NCBI GenBank assembly: GCA_029237695.1 | Contig: CM055277.1 | Location: 42,690,242-42,754,241 of the forward strand | From: Conchocele bisecta | Taxonomy: Eukaryota > Mollusca > Bivalvia > Lucinida > Thyasiridae | Reading direction: 5' to 3' | DNA length: 64,000 nt | In this document: positions 1-10,329 of the stretch, piece by piece | How the letters are laid out: each line of letters begins with the position of its first letter | Numbering within the stretch: the first letter of the stretch is position 1 | Notes under the pieces: model-generated | What the model saw: only the letters and a program-made list of their open reading frames with translations | Database searches by the model: none | Told to the model about the DNA's origin: nothing | Made by a program: the position numbers and the translations under genes

Positions 1-97
1 CAGAACGGACCAAGCGACTACTACGGGGGGGGGGGGGAGAGGGTTGCAGAATTATGACTTGTAAAATTTACAGACCCCCCACCCACACATGCAATAT

Positions 98-132
<35 letters not shown>

Positions 133-1300
133 ACCCCCACCCTGCTCCCGGCAAAAAAAAAAAAGACGAAAATCTACATACTCGAATAGTTGGATGACTT
201 TTTCGTGGCCTAGGTGTCAGGAAATCGCATCTGCAGCGATCTGGCATCTAAATATTTCATGGGGGAGGACCCCAGAACCCCCTACTTTACGATTTCATGC
301 TCGCTGAGGACGACTATGCCGACTTGTAATTACAGACCCCCCACCCCTGCAATTATTTCTGTATCCGCGCCTGTATTCCCACGTATTTGTTATTTCAAAA
401 GTATTTCATGACAAAAAGCTATGTTTCATGCCGAACAAGGTATTTATGTAGGTTGGAAACGTCTACTGACAAACCTAGTTCGCATTCAGAAAAAAAATTG
501 ACCTGGATTGAAAGTTGGAATCCCAAAGTGCAGACCATTACAAATCGTGATACATCACCCCAATTGGTTCATAAATTCTATTTTTGTTCATGTAACGAGA
601 CGGATTAATTTAATAATTCGTTCTTGGTGCTGATTTGTTTTATTTAAATGTTTCTAATTAGTAATGAAATAGAAAATCGTTCGAAAACATTCGCAATTCA
701 ACTTCCGTTCGCTGTCGTCTGTCCACTGTATCACTCGGAACACCTCGAGGTTCTCCGGTCAAACAAATATTGGATTGTCTCCCGTTATAAATTCAAAATT
801 CGAAATTCAGCGGCGATTGGTCCATACTTCATCACGAACGCGTCCATAACTTTGGTCAAAACGTTGTGGGGCTGTTTCTAATAACTATCGGAAAACACCG
901 GAGAGTCGATTTAGACCAAATTCGGCAGGGCACTTGTGGGGTCGACCCCACAAGTGAAAAAGACCCCACAATGATCAGATGGACAGTCAATCTACCCCAC
1001 AATGTAACTCTCCTAAGAGCGGACGGACGGACGGACGGACGGACGGACGGACGTACAGTTGACCATATATTGGCTACCTGGTGTCCATCTCTTTATTGGG
1101 TAGTACTTGTTGGGTAGGCAATGGAAACCAAAGTCGTTCATACGGTTGACCACATATTGGCTACCTGGTGTCCATCGCTTATTGGGCCATCCTTAAAAAA
1201 ATGTTTGTTTGGCGTAACCCGACCCATAATTTTGAAACTGGGTCGGTCGGTAGGCGATTTTTTTTTTTTTTGGGACAGCTAGGTTTATATACACCATTAT
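1..1300. repeat. Low-complexity and dispersed repeats
   Basis: No convincing coding sequence is seen here. A run of 34 C residues lies at 99-132, and a (GGAC)n microsatellite at 1021-1052. A short segment containing TTGGCTACCTGGTGTCCAT occurs twice (about 1072 and 1157). The stretch at about 1187-1230 reappears in inverted orientation at about 7990-8035, so 1050-1280 and 7940-8200 look like two copies of one dispersed repeat. Proline- or glycine-rich ORFs over the C-run are artefacts of composition. Confidence 0.6.
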
Positions 1301-1607
1301 TTATATGGTACTCGACTGACAGACTTCGGTGTCGGACTGTATGTATCCATATGAATAGTAGGTGTCATACTGTGTATTATGCAATATTATTTTCAGGGAT
1401 CTTGTCAAGGATGTGAATAAAATAAAACAATTATGTTACTTAAACAACAGTCTTCATATTTATTGCTCCATGACTAGAATGGAATGTGTTTAACGACCCA
1501 TCAACACAAAAGAGTACAGTATCATTAATAGGGCCAATCAATGATTATGAATATGAAAAAATGTAAATTGCATTGGCTCCGATGATGATCTACAATGTCA
1601 CCACTGA

Positions 1608-1674
1608 TACTGGGTAGAACCATATCTGGATCTGAGGTCGAGCTCTCTCCCAACTGAGCTAATTGGCTATCTCT
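1608..1674 (-). repeat. tRNA-like SINE head or tRNA pseudogene
   Basis: Read on the minus strand, the segment contains an A-box-like TAGCTCAGTTGGGAGAG followed about 30 bases later by a B-box-like GGTTCTACCC. The arms do not pair into a full cloverleaf as read by eye. A tRNA-derived SINE or decayed tRNA is therefore more likely than a working tRNA gene. Confidence 0.45.
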
Positions 1675-1931
1675 TATGAATATGAAATAATGATAAAGTC
1701 AATATAATGTTAGATGTGGTAGACAATGGAACGACTAGGATAACAAGGGTATTTTAAGATGCCCCATCCACTACGTTGGGGCATAAAAATAAGTCAAAAA
1801 TAAAATAAAATCCATAACTAGAGTAAATTGCTCAATGTCTAAGAGTATTTTATAGACCTAAACACGTGTACAGTCAATGTCAGAACATTCGGTATGCAAC
1901 TTTGACATGAAATCTGAATTATTTTAAAGTC

Positions 1932-2119
1932 TTATTTGCCAGGAATGGGATTGCGTTTCATGACAACTTTTCCGATGGCACGGCACTCGGCACACAGTGG
2001 CAATACAGTTCTGTAGCTTTTTAAGACTGTCTTGTCCGGCTGTACGTCTGGCACTGCACAGTAGCAGCAGATGTCTTGTCTCCCAACCCTGGCTGATGTG
2101 GTGGAGTAGAAGGGAAACT
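1932..2119 (-). CDS. DDE-like gene, last exon (CxxC...CxxC)
   Basis: With the acceptor CCAATAG|AG at 2120, the phase-1 end of exon 5 continues as D-E-F-P-F-Y-S and then DICCYCAVPDVQPDK and LPLCAECRAIGK. It stops at TAA 1932-1934. The two CxxC pairs 23 residues apart look like a zinc ribbon completing the Cys-rich tail. The polypyrimidine tract before this acceptor is weak. An ancestral acceptor further upstream is possible, but every upstream choice meets a stop (TAG or TAA) in the required frame. Confidence 0.55.
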
Positions 2120-2225
2120 CTATTGGAGATTACACTGGAGTTGTAATCTTGTAAAGATCGTCCCCTGGAGAGAGTCACCTACAAACACGACATAATTTAA
2201 GTATATTGTTATTATTCACACCTAT

Positions 2226-2470
2226 TTAACCTTTTCACCCCAAGTAACTGGAATGGACTGTGATAGGTTACTTTGGCAACCAATCCAATGGTCACGAATT
2301 GGTTTTCGGACTAGTCCATTTATGAAAAGGGGGTGTTTTTGTTCTAAAAATATGATAATTACTTGCAAAAAGTGCAGATCCTGATGAGACGGCTCGTCAC
2401 GAGCCGGCTCATCTGGATCTACACTTTTTGCCAAAACCACTATAGAGGTCTGTGGTGTTGAAAGGGTTAA
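2226..2470. mobile_element. piggyBac-like MITE, copy 1
   Basis: TTAA at both ends flanks a ~245 bp element with inverted ends (CCTTTTCACCCC at one end, TGAAAGGG at the other) and an internal palindrome around GAGCCGGCTC. TTAA target sites with CCCTTT-type termini are typical of piggyBac-derived non-autonomous elements. It lies in the last intron of the DDE-like gene. Other copies are at 7281-7526 and 33057-33309. Confidence 0.7.
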
Positions 2471-2771
2471 AGTAAAATGTACATGTAACTTAATTTAATT
2501 AGTCCAATCCAATATTTGAAGCTATTTCAGTGAGCTATTCAAATTGTATTATGCAAATATGGGTATTTTATTTTAGATTTGATGTTTATCGTCTCATCTG
2601 GATCTACACTGTTTGCAAATCTTGCGATAGTGATTTGCAGGATTGAAAGGTCTCATATAATACAAATGATCAACTTCCAGTGTAGAACATGAACTACTCG
2701 CTGCTGTATACATGTAGAAGCAGTACAGTACATGTATGTTCAAAAACTGGCACACCCTAGTAAATACTAAC

Positions 2772-2949
2772 CGTCTGGAGTTACGACAGAACCGCAGCTG
2801 TAGTGGTACTTTTCCTGCAGTCGTTTGAGTGCCCGCTCATCCTGAGTCGACAGACTTTCCTTGCCGTAGACACACCTTGGTTTATCACACTCGTGACAGT
2901 GGATTTTGGCTCGTACATTCTGCCCAGTCAGCATTTTGTTTTGGCAACC
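2772..2949 (-). CDS. DDE-like gene, exon 5 (Cys/His cluster)
   Basis: The acceptor ATTTTGTAG precedes GGT TGC CAA and the donor is GACG|GTTAGT (phase 1). It encodes 59 residues including IHCHECDKPRCVYGK and a later YHYSCGSVV, a CxxC-type cluster that probably binds zinc. The frame is open throughout and in phase with exon 4. Confidence 0.65.
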
Positions 2950-3373
2950 CTACAAAATAGAGACATGCCAGGTGACAGTGAACATTAAGGTGATGATGAG
3001 TCATTTATCAAGAGCCAAAGCAACCCTACATGTAGCATTAACCAGGACTTCAGATGGAAATGATCATGTAAAATGACTATTGAAGTTATACAAGTATCTA
3101 TAGAAAGCTGATCACAAGCACATGGGTTGCTGGGTTGTGACAAAATACTGTTGACCTAGGATGGGCTATTGTTGAGAATCAAACAAAATTTATTTTTACG
3201 GACGGATGGACAGATTTATGTCATATATAATAAAGTTTTTATTTCAAAAGGCTTGTATAAAAAGAAAATTCTGATACTAGTAAATTTTGAGTACTATTAA
3301 GCAGTGGAACATATCTATTTTATTCATTTATTAGATGAGTATACATGTATTACTTCCAACATATGTCTCATAC

Positions 3374-3577
3374 CTGTTGGTCCTCAGCTACTTTGGCCAG
3401 GCTCGTGTTCCTCGACGATGGCATATCAGACTCGTCCGTCTCCTTACTCAACGCTTCGAGGAATGGCATGTAGTGGGACCGGTCACTCGGGTTTTCCATG
3501 GGATCAGGTAGTACTGGTGGCAGTGTACCATTACTGTTGCGTAGAGGCTGACAGGACTCATTACCACATTTCCGAAT
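3374..3577 (-). CDS. DDE-like gene, exon 4
   Basis: The acceptor GTTTCAG precedes ATT CGG AAA TGT and the donor is CAACAG|GTATGA. The exon has 68 codons, phase 0 at both ends, with no stop. It encodes RKCGNESCQPLRNSNG followed by a Pro/Ser-rich segment. The Cys pair (C-G-N-E-S-C) starts the Cys-rich C-terminal part of the protein, which suggests zinc binding. It joins exon 3 in frame (NYTFQ|IRKCGNESC). Confidence 0.65.
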
Positions 3578-3763
3578 CTGAAACATATCATACATGTGTA
3601 GTCACAAAATATTACTCTATTGAGAGACCATGAATACAATTGCGTTGTCTTGGCTCAAAATTATTCAAATACAAGGAAGGCTGCGGCCAGCATGTTGCGC
3701 CGCTAGAAATAACTTTGAACCAGCCAGAAGGAACATGTACTAATTGTATTGCTTTCGGGGTGA

Positions 3764-3975
3764 GCTAAGTGATTCTGGTGTGGCATGGACCTGGCACCAG
3801 GTCAGGATATTCTAATTTCAGGGCTGAATATATAGTCTATGTAAATATTGAGCTCTGATTTTGGGAATTTCCCTCATTTTTTACAGGTTGAATACAGGAT
3901 AGTCCATCCTGTTGGCCCGGCCTTACATGACCCTGGCTGTTGATAGGCCGTTAAACACCAATAATCAATCAATCA
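3764..3975 (-). repeat. Dispersed repeat family R1 (reverse copy)
   Basis: Shares long segments in reverse orientation with 16073-16450 and 16977-17260, including GGTGTTTAACGGCCTATCAA and CTGACCTGGTGCCAGG. No coding capacity is seen. It lies in intron 3 of the DDE-like gene. Confidence 0.65.
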
Positions 3976-3997
3976 AGCAGCTAGGACACTAAAGTAC

Positions 3998-6033
3998 CTG
4001 AAATGTGTAGTTACGCTCTATGCAGTGATCCTTCACGAAGTCGTGATAGCTGTCCGCCTTGCGGAGATCGGCTTTCGTGTATTTCCCTAGTTTCACATCC
4101 GGGAACCGTTCCTGCACCTTAGCCTCATACGTCTCCACATCAGCCGCGGTAGCAGGTTTCTGAGAACAATTAAATGGCTTGTCCTTCAGCACCACTCTCT
4201 CCGTTCTTTCATTCAGAAGATCAACTACGGAACCAACAGATTTAAGCCAACCATCTTTTACTGCATCAGACTTTTTCCGGATATCTGCCATCGGGTTGCA
4301 CAATTTGAGAATTTGCTCAAGAGAGCTGTCCATTTCAGACCTATACAAAGCTACATTCTGATATGCAATGTTAAGAACGCTCATGACACGTTCTGCGTGA
4401 TTTGCCCACGAGTGACCTGGTGCAGTTCTAGCGGCAATTAACACATCGAGATTTAGGACTTTAAATAGCTCTATCAGCGACAACTTTACTGATCCATATG
4501 TGAGCCTGTGGTCGGGACCACCATCTGAATAAATGAGAAGGAACGGCTTCACATGTTCTCCTTGCAGGATACTACATAACTCAACACCGTGACGGAATGG
4601 ACTGGACGGCTGAAATATTGAGTCCTTCAATATCACGTGCAACTGCCCACTGTAGAACGATTCCTTATGAGTTTCGGGGATGGCCACTTGTAGGCATACT
4701 GACGGTGTTAATGACCCCTTGGAACCGACATCATGATCCAAGGCTCACAGCGCCACTGCCACAGGTACGATCGACTTCTTCCCTCGGACGCCGGAAGATA
4801 TGGCATTACCAGGTTCGCCAAAATCAACTTTGGATTTGTCGTCGACACAGACCAACGTTGAAGATTCACAAAATTTTACAGCGTACTGCTTGAGATATGA
4901 GAAAACTGCAGCGCAGTAGTGATCATCAATGTGGGCTGAACGAAGTTGGCGAGTCTGTACTTTGTGCTGTAACTGAATTCGTGATTTATATAGCTTCGCT
5001 GATTTGGTATAGGAATTCCTTGGGACAAACGCAAATAAAACACTGCTTTCGGAAGGTATCGGGGTACCCTCTGGACACATTTGTTCAGTTGTGGTAATCA
5101 AATCTCTAACCGATATAAATTTACTGAAATGTTCAATGTTATGGCGCCTTTCATCCGCAGCAGTAATAGATTCAATTTGTTTTTGGAGTTGATCAAAGAA
5201 GATTGAAAACGTATCATCCGGACGACCTTTATTTATGTTTCTCAAATCAACAATCATGTCTACATCATCACTAAGTATTGCATGTCGCAGCCTATTATCA
5301 ATTGCTAAATTTTGGCTTGTTGCATCCAGTGATAGCTCCGCATAAATATTTCTGAGTATGTGAGGTGGAATATGACTACCAGCAACATTGCTGTACATTT
5401 CAGAGAATTGTCAACGCATTTCTCGTGTGTGATACTCTGGCAATCGCGGTTCCAGTGTTTTCACTACTTGACAAGCCGATGACATCATTTCACTTCCTGA
5501 TCTCAATTTGGGAACCCTCCACATAAATACAGTGACCCCTAAGCTACCACCCGGATCATATCTGAGGATATCAATATCATGTGACAGAGCAATATTGCTA
5601 AGAAAACGGTGACGTTCCATCCGCTTGTCAAAGGTTGAACTACAGTAAATGTTCTCATCGAAGTAAACTAGTTCATACTCGTTACACTCCTTCATAACAT
5701 TGTCAAGGATACTATATTTCGGTTCAATAGGTCCATTGCAGGCAGGTATGTATTGTACAATCACATGATTGGAAATCTGTTGTACTGGATGCACTGACAA
5801 CTGACGATTTTGTTGATGATCATTTTCAGTGTTAAGGTACTCGGCATATGCATCCAATGATAATACAAGCTGTTCCAAGTCATTTTTAAACGTACCCCAA
5901 GCTGCTGTGAAATTAAGCCCGATCATTCGGAAGATTGAACCCGAGTACATCTTGAGATCGTGTGAATTGAGCTTGGGCGCTGACTTTTTCTTTGCTCTCC
6001 AATCATTGTAGCCGTTGGAAGTTGTCGTCAAAC
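3998..6033 (-). pseudogene. DDE-like gene, 2-kb catalytic exon with two TGA
   Basis: Acceptor CTATTTACAG before 6033, donor TTTCAG|GTACTT after 3998. The length of 2036 bases is two bases plus 678 codons in one frame, ending in phase 0. Its first third ends in a segment (GGSLGVTVFMWRVPK) matched in the paralogue by GNYIGNLTFAWKIPK. The remainder holds the transposase-like core: DDK with GEPG at about 4800-4835, SDGGPDHR at about 4510-4540, and AERVMS at about 4385. TGA codons at 5413-5411 (after YHTREMR) and 4747-4745 (after VPVAVAL) interrupt an otherwise unbroken frame with conserved-looking sequence on both sides. Either TGA could come from CGA by one C-to-T change. Confidence 0.7.
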
Positions 6034-6049
6034 CTGTAAATAGGAGTTT

Positions 6050-6840
6050 TAACTCGATGCATGCATGCTGGGAAAAATAATGGCTATAAAATGGTGTAAG
6101 ACGAGATGGGGACAGGTGATGTGTGGAATGAGGTGTTCATATGCATGAATGTGTGAAGTATCGTTAAAATATTCCATAATGAACTTTTGACCTTTTGGCG
6201 GCCATCTTGGATGACCTAATGACCCAATTTCGATAAAAATTGCGCCAGGGTGATCGACTCTTCCAGATGTTCGATTTGGTATAGGACATGACCACATTCA
6301 GCCAAATTTCAAATTTGACCTTCATTTGACCCCCAAGGCCACGCCCACGCCCATTTTAAATTTGAAAGACCTTAGTGCAAGAATCATTCCTGCAAAGTTT
6401 CATCAAAATTTGCCCATCGGTATATGAGGAGATGTCGTTTGAAGGATTTGACCTACTTTTCCACGGTGGCCATCTTGGATTACGCAGCAACTTCGTTTTA
6501 ACAATTATGCAATCCCCCTACCAATGGACCATGTATATAAAGTTTGGTGACCATAGGCCCAGCGGTTACTGAGGAGGAGACGTTTGAAAATGTTGACAGA
6601 CGGACGGACAACGGGCGAAAAGCGGTAACAATAGCTCACATGAGCTGAAAATAATGAAGGGGCATATGTTGTCGATGTGTCAGAGGGTCGTTGTTTATGC
6701 ACATGACACACCTTTAGATCATTATCTAGGCATGTGTGTGAAGTTTCATTAAAATATTTGTATGGTATTGGAGTTATGCACCGGACGCGCCTGCGGCGGT
6801 TTGATAACATCAAAATCGTCCGGGGAATACAATAGTTGTT
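6050..6840. repeat. Intronic degenerate repeat with GGAC tail
   Basis: This intron stretch holds duplicated phrases (GGCCATCTTGGAT occurs at about 6200 and 6468) and a short GACGGACGG near 6600, followed by AGCTCACATGAGCT. These fit a decayed core-repeat element. No exon is seen. Confidence 0.45.
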
Positions 6841-6861
6841 AAATATTGTTAAATAGTTTAC

Positions 6862-7043
6862 CTTGTTGGAAGGCTTGTGGCCGTTGATTGTCTAGCATGA
6901 AACTTGTGTTTGTTTCCATCGAGATACCAGAGCGACCAATATCTCCACCTGTTTCTTCATCATATCGTCGGTATACACCCGAGGGAATCCAACACCTGCT
7001 TGCGACATCTCCTCAACAACGTCGTTGTAAAGTCTGTCTTTCG
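6862..7043 (-). CDS. DDE-like gene, exon 2 (KDRLYNDVV motif)
   Basis: The acceptor TATTTTCAG precedes CG AAA GAC. The exon opens with KDRLYNDVVEEMSQAGVGF, close to KDRLHNSVIETF in the paralogous exon at 33830-34065, which shows that this is the real frame. That frame reaches a TAG about ten codons before the donor CAAG|GTAAAC. A second frame is open over the 3' part and gives the phase-1 end that exon 3 needs. The exon is 182 bases where 183 would keep phase, so one missing base (frameshift or sequence error) is likely. Confidence 0.55.
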
Positions 7044-7280
7044 CTGAAAATAGACAATCAATACAAAAAAATGTAAATTAATATTTAATAATGTGGCACC
7101 TACCCTATTGTCTGTTTGGGATTTTCAAAAAATAAAACTAGAAATGAGGCCTGTCGGCACATGAATATAGACGGGGCCTGTGTATGACCGTATCAAGATT
7201 TAATGTTGTTACACAGCACCTGTTGTATTTGTGATATGTGTACATGTACCGTTAATACCATGAAGTTGTTATTTCAAGAT

Positions 7281-7526
7281 TTAACCCTTTCAACATCACA
7301 GACCTCTATATTGGTATTGGCAAAAAGTGTACATCCAGATGAGCCGGCTCGTGATGAGCCATCTCATCAGGATCTGCACTTTTTGAAAGTATTTTTTATG
7401 TTTTTAGAACAAAAACACCCCTTTTTCATAAATGGACTGGTCTAAAAATGATTTTGTGACCATTGGATTGGTTGCAAAATTATCATATCACGGTCCATTC
7501 CAGTTACTTGGGGGTGAAAGGGTTAA
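7281..7526. mobile_element. piggyBac-like MITE, copy 2
   Basis: TTAA-flanked, starting CCCTTTCAACA and ending GGGGGTGAAAGGG. Internal GAGCCGGCTC and GCACTTTTTG segments match copies 1 and 3. It lies in intron 1 of the DDE-like gene, about 25 bases from the exon 1 donor. Confidence 0.75.
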
Positions 7527-7551
7527 TAGTTGAACTGGTCAATATTACTAC

Positions 7552-7807
7552 CTGTGAATCTTTGCTTTGTCGAGTCGATTGGCACAGGCCGTTTATTCAT
7601 GTCTGTTGATGCCCCCATCAAAACCTCAAAAGCATTTGTAGATGTACTGGTAGATGTTTTCAGATCTGCTGTAGGCTTAATAATAAATTTCACATGCCTT
7701 AGTCCTGGATTAAAATTGTGCGGTATCTCTATTTTATCGTCTAATTGTGGGTGGAAATCTGAACTGCCAACGCCAGTTGATAATGAAACAGCGCTTTCGT
7801 CGGCCAT
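7552..7807 (-). CDS. DDE-like gene, exon 1 (N-terminus)
   Basis: The exon starts at ATG 7805-7807 (MADESAVSLS); another in-frame ATG lies nine codons upstream (7832-7834). It encodes about 85 residues, Ser/Thr-rich in the middle, with NAFEVLMGAS near the end. The donor is ACAG|GTAGTA after one base of a codon (phase 1). That joins in frame to exon 2, which begins with two bases of a codon, giving FTAKDRLYNDVV across the junction. The same FxxLMxA motif is present in the first exon of the paralogue at 35456-35814. Confidence 0.65.
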
Positions 7808-7849
7808 GTTGTTGTCAATCAATACACGTGTCATTGGAACGCTTTAATA

Positions 7850-8890
7850 TTGGATTTTATTCACAGAGTCAAGCGTCTAGCGTCTTACCGGGACGATTAC
7901 AAGTGATGGGTAAAATCGCGGACGAATAATTTTCCGGGACCAAAAAAAAAAAGAATTTTTTGTTCTGGAAATCCAATAAAAAAAATCGGGTCGGTCGGGT
8001 TACGCCAAACAAACATTTTTTTAAGGATGGCCTTGGGTAGTTACTTGTTGGGTAGGCAACGGAAGCCAGTCGTTCATACGTTTGGACACTTGTTATAGGT
8101 TCATGTCCAATTATTGTTGGATACAGGACATTTTGAATTTTGGTAATGTATTGGGTTCTGTCCAAAATATGTTGGGTACATTCCAAGTTACAGTTGGGTA
8201 TCGGGAATATCCCACATACGATGCTGTTAATATTAAAAGTTTAATAGGAATATAACATGATTCAATTCAAATACAAGACAAAGAGGCCCAAATTAGCCAG
8301 AGTCGCTCACCTGAAGCCCGAAGCAGAGCTAAGGAATGGACATACATGATAAATATCGGTGTCTACTGTCAAAGTTTGGTAGCTGCAACTGTTGGCTGAC
8401 TAACAGACTTAAACGCAAAGTTTACGTTGAACATTTCATCTACATTCATCTACAGACAGACATCAGTCATTGGGGAGATCTCTATGACTCCCACTTTTTT
8501 TAAAGTTGGGGGACAAACAGTATCACTTGACATTGTGACCAGTGCTGGCCCAGGTCAGCATGCACATCTGTTTTTGTCTGATCAGGGACTGCATTATTCA
8601 CCATAAAGATTTTTCCTATCGCAAGAAATGCTGACCAATATGCATCATAATTTGCATCATAATTTGCATAGTTGAAAAATGATGCCCTTAGTATGGTCCA
8701 ATTCTGAACCACCATTAGTTCTGGGCATGATTCATCATATTACAGAACATCACAATGATAGTCTATATAAAGATCTTTCAATACAACACTATGAACAGAA
8801 CATCAAAATGATAGTCTATATAAAGAAGATCTTTCAATACAGCACAATGAACACTGAATGACACGTTTTTTCTTCTGGATTATGTTCCAC
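7850..8890. repeat. Upstream flank: repeat fragments, no gene seen
   Basis: About 7940-8200 is the inverted partner of the repeat at 1050-1280. The rest has short duplications, such as CATCATAATTTG and a tandemly repeated AGTCTATATAAAGA...TTTCAATACA at 8758-8850. No promoter element for the minus-strand gene starting at 7807 could be identified with confidence. Confidence 0.4.
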
Positions 8891-8896
8891 ACTTTT

Positions 8897-10134
8897 TAGC
8901 TCGACTATTCGAAGAATAAGTAGAGCTTATGTTGTCACCCTGGCGTCGGCGTCACCGCCACGCCTTAGTTAAGGTTTTTAGTCAACCTTGTATATGGAAT
9001 ACTACTGGCCCTACACCCACCATATTTGCACAACATCATCTCCTAGTGATGTACATCAACAACCACTGACCTATATTTGACCTTCACCTACATTTAACCT
9101 TGAATTACTTAGTTAATTCCCCTTGGTTAAGGTTTTTAGTCAACTTTGGTTAAGGTTTTTTGTCAAGCTTGTACATGGAATACTATTGTGCATACAGACA
9201 CCATACTTGGACAACCTTTTCTCATAGGGATGTACATCAATAACCCCTGATCTATATTTGACATTGACCTACATTTCCTCTTCAATTACTTAGTTAATTC
9301 CCTTTGTTTAAGGTTTTTAGTCTAGCTTGTATATGGAATATTCCTGGCCCTACACCCACCATACTTGGACAACTTCATCTCCTAGTGATGTACATCAACA
9401 ACCACTGACCTATATTTGACCTTGACCTACATTTAACTTTGAATTACTTAGTTAATTCCCCTTGGATAAGGTTTTTAGTCAAGCTTGTACATGGAATACT
9501 ATTGTGCATACTAACACCATACTTGGACAACCTTTTCTCATAGCGATGTACATCAATAAACCCTGATCTATATTTGACCTTGACCTACATTTCCTCTTGA
9601 ATTACTTACTTAATTCTCCTTGGTTAAGGTTTTTAGTCAAGCTTGTAGATGCAATACTCCTGGCCCTACACCAACCATACTTGGACAACTTCATCTCCTA
9701 GTGATGTACATCAATAATCCCTGACCTATATTTGACCTTCACCTACTTTTATCCTTGGATTACTTTCTTATTTCCCCTTGGTTAAGGTTTTTAGTCAAGC
9801 TTGTATATGGAATATTCCTGGGCCTACAGCAACCATACTTGGAAAACTTCATCTCCTAGTGATGTATATCAATAACCCCTGACCTATATCTGACATTGAC
9901 CTACATTTAACCTTGAATTACTTACTTAATTTCCCTTCGTTAAGGTTTTTAGTCAACCTTGGTTAAGGTTTTTATGCAGGCCGCGGCCACATTGACCTAC
10001 ATTTAACCTTGAATTACTTACTTAATTTCCCTTGGTTAAGGTTTTTAGTCAACCTTGGTTAAGGTTTTTATGCAGGCCACGGCCACCTTGTTTGTCAAGC
10101 TATGTGTACATCGACAACCCTCATAGTCGAGCTA
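8897..10134. mobile_element. Core-repeat element, ~158 bp tandem units, inverted ends
   Basis: About seven units of roughly 158 bp carry GGTTAAGGTTTTTAGTCAA, CTCCTAGTGATGTACATCAA and CTATATTTGACC. The left end reads TAGCTCGACTATTC and the right end CATAGTCGAGCTA, so the block is bounded by a short inverted repeat. This organisation resembles the bivalve 'pearl' type of non-autonomous element. A GCAGGCCRCGGCCAC segment is duplicated near the right end. Confidence 0.6.
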
Positions 10135-10144
10135 TACTGTTTTC

Positions 10145-10329
10145 CTACGGCTCTTGTTTCTTTATTCTTTCCCACCCCCTGCAGCATAGAATGCCTTTGT
10201 TGCTCCCGCTAGCTTTGATGACGCTCATGCACTCTTCCTTTCCTGGACATTGGCGAGTATTGATGTTCTCTTTGAAGAATTGTTGGACCTCTCGTAGTTC
10301 TTTGTCGGGCCAACCCACTCGTGCTGCGA
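10145..10329 (-). CDS. Recombinase-like gene, last exon (C-terminal domain)
   Basis: The acceptor GCTTATAG precedes TC GCA GCA CGA. There are 60 codons and then TAG (10145-10147). It encodes GWPDKELREVQQFF, CPGKEECMSVIKAS and CCRGWERIKK. The exon at 36865-37064 encodes the same domain (AWTLVELQEIHTLF, PGMDECRNAIKTS, LRNWETIKKKVW). The present copy ends about five residues earlier, in KKQEP. The domain's function is unknown to me. Confidence 0.65.

Larger units (their letters stand above)
1932..7834 (-). pseudogene. DDE transposase-like gene, six exons, two in-frame TGA
   Basis: Reconstructed exons, in transcript order: 7552-7807, 6862-7043, 3998-6033, 3374-3577, 2772-2949 and 1932-2119. Seen directly: an N-terminal NAFEVLMGAS motif, a KDRLYNDVVEEM exon, a large central exon with a transposase-like core, and Cys-rich terminal exons. 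The candidate catalytic acidic residues lie in CVDDKSKVDFGEPG (first D), YSDGGPDHR (second D) and HAERVMSVL (E). This spacing and context fit an RNase H-fold DDE integrase/transposase. I cannot place it in a named superfamily. Two in-frame TGA codons (4745-4747 and 5411-5413) and a one-base phase mismatch at exon 2 argue for a pseudogene, although every other splice site and frame is intact. A partial paralogue lies at 32484-35814. Domestication, recoding of TGA, or sequence error are the alternatives. Confidence 0.6.
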
